Shown here: positions 59,430 to 64,000 of the stretch, piece after piece | How positions within the stretch are numbered: the first letter of the stretch is position 1 | How the letters are laid out: every line of letters starts with the position of its first letter | Notes under the pieces: generated by a model | The model's input: only the letters and a program-made list of their open reading frames with translations | What the model was told of the DNA's origin: nothing | The model's database searches: none | Program-made: the position numbers and the translations under genes | Source: Gemmatimonadaceae bacterium | Lineage (GTDB): Bacteria; Gemmatimonadota; Gemmatimonadetes; Gemmatimonadales; Gemmatimonadaceae | Assembly (NCBI GenBank): GCA_035533755.1 | Contig: DATLTC010000060.1 | Location: 62,001-126,000 of the forward strand | Reading direction: 5' to 3' | Length of the DNA: 64,000 nucleotides

Positions 59430-61066
59430 CCCTCGACCACCGCCATCGCCGCCTGCATCGCCTCTTCCAGCCCTTCCATGCTGAACGGCTTGGCCAGGAA
59501 GGGCGTGTTGGCGTCGCTCAACTCCCGCCGCGTGAATTCGTCGGCGTGCCCGGACATGAACAGCACGTGCATGTTGGGCCGATCGGCCACGAGGAGATCG
59601 CGAAGCTCCAGGCCCGTCATGCCCGGCATGCGGATGTCCGTGATCAGCAGATCGATGTGCTCGCCGAACGCGCGGCTCACGCGCAGCGCCTCCTCGCCCG
59701 ACGGCGCGTCGAGCACCGTGTAGCGTCGTCGCGAGAGCGCCCGGCGCAGCACGTCGCGCACCGCCGCCTCGTCGTCCACCACCAGCACCGTCGTGCGACC
59801 CGAGATCACCCGCGTGCGCGACGGCGCCGTCGGCGTCCGCGGCACGAGCGTCAGCCGCGGCTCGCCGTGCGGCTCCTCGTCGGCCTCGACCGCCGACGGC
59901 GACGAAGTCGGCGCCGGCAACGGCAGCACCGGCGCGTCTTTGGCCCGCGGCAGATACACCGAGAACGTCGTCCCCTTGCCGGGTACCGTGGCAGGCCACA
60001 CGTATCCGCCGCTCTGCTTGACGATCCCGAACACCGTGGCCAGACCCAACCCCGTGCCCGTGTCCTTGGTGGTGTAGAACGGGTCGAAGGCCCGGGCCAC
60101 GGTGAGCGGATCCATCCCCACCCCCGTGTCGATCACGTCGAGGCGCACGTACGGACCGGGCTTCGGCGTCACCCCCCAGCGCCCGAACTCGGCGTCGAGG
60201 GTCACGGGGCGCGTCCGGATCGTGATCCGGCCCCGGTCCTCGATGGCGTCGCGCGCGTTCATCACGAGGTTCAGGACCACCTGTTCGAATTGCACCGGGT
60301 CGGCCAGCACCGGATCGATCGGCTCCTCGAGGTCCAGCGTGAGTTCGATCGTGCTCGCGGCGAGCACGCGCAGCATCGGCTGCATCTGGCGGATGCGCTT
60401 GTTCAGATCCAGGACTTCGGGGCGCAGCAGCTGGCGCCGGCTGAACGCCAGCAGCTGCCCGGTGAGCCCCGCCGCGCGCTCCGACGCCCGCACGATCTCA
60501 TCCACGCACTCGTGGGCCGCCTGGTTGTCGCCCACCGCTTCGAGCAGCAACGCCGAGAATCCCTTGATGGCGGTGAGGAGATTGTTGAAGTCGTGCGCCA
60601 CGCCCCCGGCCAGGAGACCCACCGCCTCCATCTTCTGCGCGTTGCGCAGGCGCATCTCGATCTGCCGCCGCTCCGTGACGTCCACGAACATCCCCATGAT
60701 CCCCACCACCCGGCCGCTCCGGTCGCGGAGCGCCGCCGTGTGGAACAGCGCGTTCACCCGCGTGCCGTCGCGTCGCAGACGCACCACCTCGCCGGCCCGC
60801 AGCGGATGGCCCTCAGCGGCGTTCCGGATGTGATCCATCATGGCCGGGAAGGCGTCGGGCGGCACGTGGGGCGGCTGCCGCCCGATCACATCCTCCGCCT
60901 TCCATCCGAACAGCCGCTCGGCCTCCGGATTCCACATCAGCACTCGCGCGTCGAGGCCCACCACGGTGATCGCCAGCGGCGACTGGTTCAGAACTTCGCG
61001 AAACGGCTCGAGGTCCTGATCGCCCGCCGGCTTGCCGCGCGAAGATTGGTCGATCGGAGTGGACAT
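59426..61066 (-). CDS. Hybrid sensor histidine kinase (PAS-HisKA-HATPase-REC)
   Basis: A 546-residue soluble hybrid kinase. A PAS domain spans about 20-135 (ITVVGLDARVLMWNPEAERL, followed by a PAC-like MFVDVTERRQ). The phosphoacceptor H158 is in GGVAHDFNNLL. The HATPase domain has NLVMNARDAIEDRG, DTGVGMDP and the G2 box TGLGLATVFGIVKQSGG. A Pro/Ser linker leads to a receiver domain with acidic DD, phosphoacceptor D477 (LLITDIRMPGM) and K526 (FLAKPFS). There are no membrane segments, so it senses a cytoplasmic cue. No separate DNA-binding regulator is adjacent; output may go through phosphotransfer. Confidence 0.92.
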   Translation of the reverse strand: MSTPIDQSSRGKPAGDQDLEPFREVLNQSPLAITVVGLDARVLMWNPEAERLFGWKAEDVIGRQPPHVPPDAFPAMMDHIRNAAEGHPLRAGEVVRLRRDGTRVNALFHTAALRDRSGRVVGIMGMFVDVTERRQIEMRLRNAQKMEAVGLLAGGVAHDFNNLLTAIKGFSALLLEAVGDNQAAHECVDEIVRASERAAGLTGQLLAFSRRQLLRPEVLDLNKRIRQMQPMLRVLAASTIELTLDLEEPIDPVLADPVQFEQVVLNLVMNARDAIEDRGRITIRTRPVTLDAEFGRWGVTPKPGPYVRLDVIDTGVGMDPLTVARAFDPFYTTKDTGTGLGLATVFGIVKQSGGYVWPATVPGKGTTFSVYLPRAKDAPVLPLPAPTSSPSAVEADEEPHGEPRLTLVPRTPTAPSRTRVISGRTTVLVVDDEAAVRDVLRRALSRRRYTVLDAPSGEEALRVSRAFGEHIDLLITDIRMPGMTGLELRDLLVADRPNMHVLFMSGHADEFTRRELSDANTPFLAKPFSMEGLEEAMQAAMAVVEG

Positions 61067-61107
61067 CGTCGGATGAGTCTCGAGAGAATGGCCTGGGGCC
61101 CGGTCGC

Positions 61108-61136
61108 TTGCCGCTCCCCGCCCCGCCCTTTAATAT
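61108..61136 (+). promoter_or_regulatory. Candidate promoter of metH
   Basis: TTGCCG (61108-61113), a 17-base spacer and TAATAT (61131-61136) form a good sigma-70-like pair in the gap between the divergent kinase and metH genes. Transcription would start near 61143, giving a leader of about 110 bases. Confidence 0.5.
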
Positions 61137-61142
61137 GCGCAG

Positions 61143-61253
61143 GGACAACCGTCCGTGGCGATTTTCGGCAAATTGCGGCCACGTTAAACAATCGCTAAAG
61201 CGCCTGGCTCGGCGCTCCCTGCTCCGGGCCCTTTTCGTTTTCCACCACTCGCG
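61143..61253 (+). promoter_or_regulatory. Structured metH leader
   Basis: Inverted repeats at 61154-61159/61178-61183 (CGTGGC/GCCACG) and 61158-61163/61190-61195 (GCGATT/AATCGC) share bases, so the two stems exclude each other. A further hairpin lies at 61199-61204/61211-61216, followed by a GGGCCCTTTT stretch. No Shine-Dalgarno sequence is evident before the ATG. I cannot match it to a known riboswitch class. Confidence 0.4.
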
Positions 61254-64000
61254 ATGCCCAGCACCTTGCCCCCGGGCCAGTACCTCGCTGAACTGTCACG
61301 TCGCGTCCTCGTCTTCGATGGCGCGATGGGCACCAATATCCAGCGCTACCATCTCACGGCGGAAGACTTCGGCGGAACGCGCCTCGAAGGCTGCAACGAT
61401 CACCTCGTGCTCACCCGCCCCGACGTGATCCGGGAAATCCACGAATCGTTCCTCGCCGTGGGCTGCGACGTCGTGGAAACCTGCACCTTCCAGTCCACCC
61501 CCCGCCGCCTGCGCGAGTGGGGAATCGAGCCCGAGACGCACGCGCTGAACGTGGCCGCGGCACGCCTCGCCCGCGCCGCGTGCGACCGCTATTCCACCCC
61601 CGGCAACCCTCGCTTTGTGGCCGGGTCGATCGGCCCCACCGGCATGCTCCCGTCGAGCAGCGACCCGACCCTCTCCAACGTCACGTTCGCCGAGCTGGCC
61701 GAGAACTACCATGCCCAGGCCAGGGCCCTCGTCGAGGGCGGCGTCGATCTCCTCCTCGTCGAGACGGCCCAGGACATCCTCGAGGTCAAGGCGGCCATGG
61801 CCGGCTTCGAGCGGCTGTTCGCCGAGCTCGGCTACCGCGTGCCCGTGCAGACGCAGATCACGCTCGACGTCAGCGGCCGCATGCTCCTCGGCACCGACGT
61901 CGCCAGCGCGCTCACCACGCTGGAATCGCTGCGCGTGGACGTGATCGGCCTCAATTGCTCCACGGGCCCCGAGCACATGCGCGAGCCCATCCGGTACCTC
62001 GCCGAGAACGCTACGCGCCCGGTGTCGTGCATCCCCAACGCCGGCCTGCCGCTCAACACCGGCACCGGCGACGCCGTGTATCCGCTCCAACCGGAGCCGA
62101 TGGCCGCCATGCTCGGCGAATTCGTGGAGCAGTTCGGCGTGCGGATCGTGGGCGGCTGCTGCGGCACCACCCCCGAGCACCTCGACGCGATCGTCCGCGC
62201 CGTGCGCGCCACCCACCGCGCCGCCTCGCCGTGGGAATCGCGGATCGCCCACGTGCCGCGCGTGTCGTCGGCCATGCGCGCCACGACGCTCGAACAGCAG
62301 CCGCCGCCGCTGCTCATCGGCGAGCGCGTCAATGCCCAGGGCTCGCGCAAGGTCAAGCAGCTGCTGCTGGCCGACGACTATGAAGGCATCGTCGAGGTCG
62401 CGCGCCAGCAGCAGGAAGCCGGCGCCCACGTGCTCGACGTCTGCGTGGCCGTCACCGAACGCGCCGACGAAGCCGAACAGATGGCCACGCTCGTCAAGCT
62501 CCTCTCGATGAGCGTCGAACTGCCGCTGATGATCGACTCCACCGAGCCGGCGGTGATCGAAGCGGCCCTCCAGCACGTGCCCGGCCGCGCCATCGTCAAC
62601 TCCATCAACATGGAGAACGGCCGCGCGCGCATCGACGCCGTGGTGCCGATCGCGCGCCGCCACGGCGCCGCGCTGGTCGCGCTCACGATCGACGAAGCGG
62701 GCATGGCCAAGACGCGCGAGCGCAAGCTCGAGGTGGCGCGCCGGATCTACGACATCGTCGTCGACGAGTACGGCCTCGCCCCGGAAGACCTGATCTACGA
62801 CGCCCTCACCTTCACGCTCGCCACCGGCGACGCCGAGTGGATCGACTCCGCCTGGGAAACACTCGAAGGCATCCGGCTCATCAAGCGCGAGCTGCCCGGC
62901 GTGTACACCTCGCTCGGCGTGTCGAACGTGAGCTTCGGGCTGGCGCCGGCGGCGCGCGCCGTGCTCAACTCCGTGTTCCTGCACCACGGCGTGGAAGCGG
63001 GACTCGACATGGCGATCGTGAACCCGGCCCACATCGTCCCCTACGCCGAGATCTCCGATACGGTGCGCGCGCTGGCCGACGACCTCGTGTTCAATCGGAA
63101 TCCGGACGCGCTGCAGCACTTCATCGATCACTTCAGCGCCGGCGCCGCCGGGCCGGCCACCGCCTCCGGCGCGCCGATCGCCGACCCGACCTCGGCCATG
63201 ACGCCGGACGAGAAGGCGCGGTGGATGGTGGTCCACCGCAAGAAGGACGGCATCGAAGCCGTGCTCGACGCCGCTGGCGTGCGCACCAACCCGGTGCGCG
63301 TGCTCAACGACGTGCTCCTGCCCGCCATGAAGGAGGTGGGCGACCGGTTCGGCGCCGGGGACCTCATCCTGCCGTTCGTGCTCCAGTCGGCCGAGGTGAT
63401 GAAGAAGGCGGTCAAGCACCTCGAGCAGTTCCTCGAGAAAGCCGAGGGCTACACCAAGGGACGCGTCGTTCTCGCCACCGTGTACGGCGACGTCCATGAC
63501 ATCGGCAAGTCGCTCGTCAACACGATCCTCTCCAACAACGGCTATACCGTGTTCGACCTCGGCAAGCAGGTGCCCGTGAACACGATCCTCGAGAAGGCGC
63601 AGGAGGTGAACGCCGACGCCATCGGCCTCTCGGCATTGCTCGTCTCCACCTCCAAGCAGATGCCGTTGTGCGTGCAGGAGCTGGACAAGCGCGGCATGCG
63701 CATTCCGGTGCTCATCGGCGGCGCGGCGATCAACCGCCGGTTCGGCCGCCGCGCCATGTTCGTGGACGGCGAACGCGCGTACGAGCCCGGCGTGTTCTAC
63801 TGCAAGGACGCGTTCGAGGGGCTGGAGACGATGGAGGCGCTGCAGAACCCCGACCGGCGCGCCGCCGTCACCCGCCAGCTGCACGACGACGCGCGCAACG
63901 ACGTCTTCCTCCACTCCGCGGCCGGCAAGGACATCCGCGCCGGTACCGACGACGAGCGGCGCAGCGGCGTCCGCGCCGATCACCCGGTGCCCGCCGCGCC
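61254..64000 (+). CDS. metH: Cobalamin-dependent methionine synthase MetH, 3' truncated by window
   Basis: B12-dependent methionine synthase making methionine from homocysteine and methyltetrahydrofolate. About 915 residues are visible and the frame is open at the window end. Domains in order are the homocysteine-binding module (VFDGAMGTNIQRYHLTAEDF; zinc ligands C235, C302, C303), the pterin-binding barrel (IGERVNAQGSRKVKQLL onward, about 345-620), the cap helices, and the cobalamin domain with D746-V-H748-D-I-G751. The SAM-activation domain would lie beyond the edge. The ATG at 61254 opens the conserved N-terminus. Confidence 0.95.
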   Translation, partial: MPSTLPPGQYLAELSRRVLVFDGAMGTNIQRYHLTAEDFGGTRLEGCNDHLVLTRPDVIREIHESFLAVGCDVVETCTFQSTPRRLREWGIEPETHALNVAAARLARAACDRYSTPGNPRFVAGSIGPTGMLPSSSDPTLSNVTFAELAENYHAQARALVEGGVDLLLVETAQDILEVKAAMAGFERLFAELGYRVPVQTQITLDVSGRMLLGTDVASALTTLESLRVDVIGLNCSTGPEHMREPIRYLAENATRPVSCIPNAGLPLNTGTGDAVYPLQPEPMAAMLGEFVEQFGVRIVGGCCGTTPEHLDAIVRAVRATHRAASPWESRIAHVPRVSSAMRATTLEQQPPPLLIGERVNAQGSRKVKQLLLADDYEGIVEVARQQQEAGAHVLDVCVAVTERADEAEQMATLVKLLSMSVELPLMIDSTEPAVIEAALQHVPGRAIVNSINMENGRARIDAVVPIARRHGAALVALTIDEAGMAKTRERKLEVARRIYDIVVDEYGLAPEDLIYDALTFTLATGDAEWIDSAWETLEGIRLIKRELPGVYTSLGVSNVSFGLAPAARAVLNSVFLHHGVEAGLDMAIVNPAHIVPYAEISDTVRALADDLVFNRNPDALQHFIDHFSAGAAGPATASGAPIADPTSAMTPDEKARWMVVHRKKDGIEAVLDAAGVRTNPVRVLNDVLLPAMKEVGDRFGAGDLILPFVLQSAEVMKKAVKHLEQFLEKAEGYTKGRVVLATVYGDVHDIGKSLVNTILSNNGYTVFDLGKQVPVNTILEKAQEVNADAIGLSALLVSTSKQMPLCVQELDKRGMRIPVLIGGAAINRRFGRRAMFVDGERAYEPGVFYCKDAFEGLETMEALQNPDRRAAVTRQLHDDARNDVFLHSAAGKDIRAGTDDERRSGVRADHPVPAA

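Noticed and set aside
61143-61253. Known SAM, SAH or cobalamin riboswitch in the metH leader
   Set aside because: GGCCACG and CTGGCTCGG recall parts of B12 and SAH motifs, but the remaining conserved elements are missing and the leader is too short for a cobalamin riboswitch.
61296-63983. 895-codon reverse frame opposite metH
   Set aside because: Complement of metH; His/Arg/Gly-rich with no recognisable domain.
1-64000. CRISPR arrays, tRNA or rRNA genes, insertion sequences
   Set aside because: No regularly spaced repeats, tRNA-like folds, conserved rRNA stretches or transposase motifs were seen.

Overview
The window is about 70% G+C, densely coded, and rich in GTG starts that overlap the stop of the gene before. 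A SusC/SusD pair in a high-GC genome, many secreted S9 peptidases and glycoside hydrolases, Tat-exported lipoproteins and a Tat-type Gfo/Idh/MocA oxidoreductase with a DUF1080 partner suggest an aerobic heterotroph, most likely of the Gemmatimonadota. That assignment is inferred from gene content; no rRNA or tRNA was seen.

Layout. 1-6336 is one tightly coupled operon: glcD (cut by the window edge), glcE, glcF, a HAD phosphatase homologue with an altered active site, a YgfZ-type folate-binding protein and an NAD-dependent epimerase, closed by a strong hairpin. A small lipoprotein (reverse) and a lone molybdopterin oxidoreductase follow. 9183-15599 holds a MoxR/ChlI-like AAA+ ATPase and a VWA protein, separated by an acetyltransferase, a cytidylate-kinase-like protein and two reverse-strand genes (zinc-ribbon membrane protein, MFS transporter). 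15601-18687 carries MutY, a 54-residue charged protein and an ABC-F ATPase.

18674-34564 is a nutrient-acquisition region: a GH3 glycosidase with a PA14 insert (reverse), a DPP4-type peptidase, SusC, SusD, a Tat-exported cupredoxin, a second S9 peptidase and a third one paralogous to the first. SusCD flanked by three peptidases fits peptide uptake. 34671-38712 has HNH, methyltransferase, glutathione peroxidase, GH29 and hypothetical genes. 39351-51310 continues the degradative theme: Gfo/Idh/MocA oxidoreductase, DUF1080 protein (3-keto-glycoside chemistry), a large GH38 alpha-mannosidase and a 1437-residue M14 metallopeptidase with a duplicated N-terminal domain. Together with GH29 these could act on glycoproteins or fucose/mannose-containing glycans.

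51465-64000 is mostly housekeeping: small membrane protein, lipoprotein, DDAH-like hydrolase, RidA, citrate synthase with a repeated N-terminal extension, a TauE/SafE permease lacking a normal start codon, EVE-domain protein, aldehyde dehydrogenase, YggT, DUF167, a hybrid histidine kinase, and methionine synthase MetH running off the right edge behind a structured leader. No CRISPR array, insertion sequence, prophage or RNA gene was recognised.
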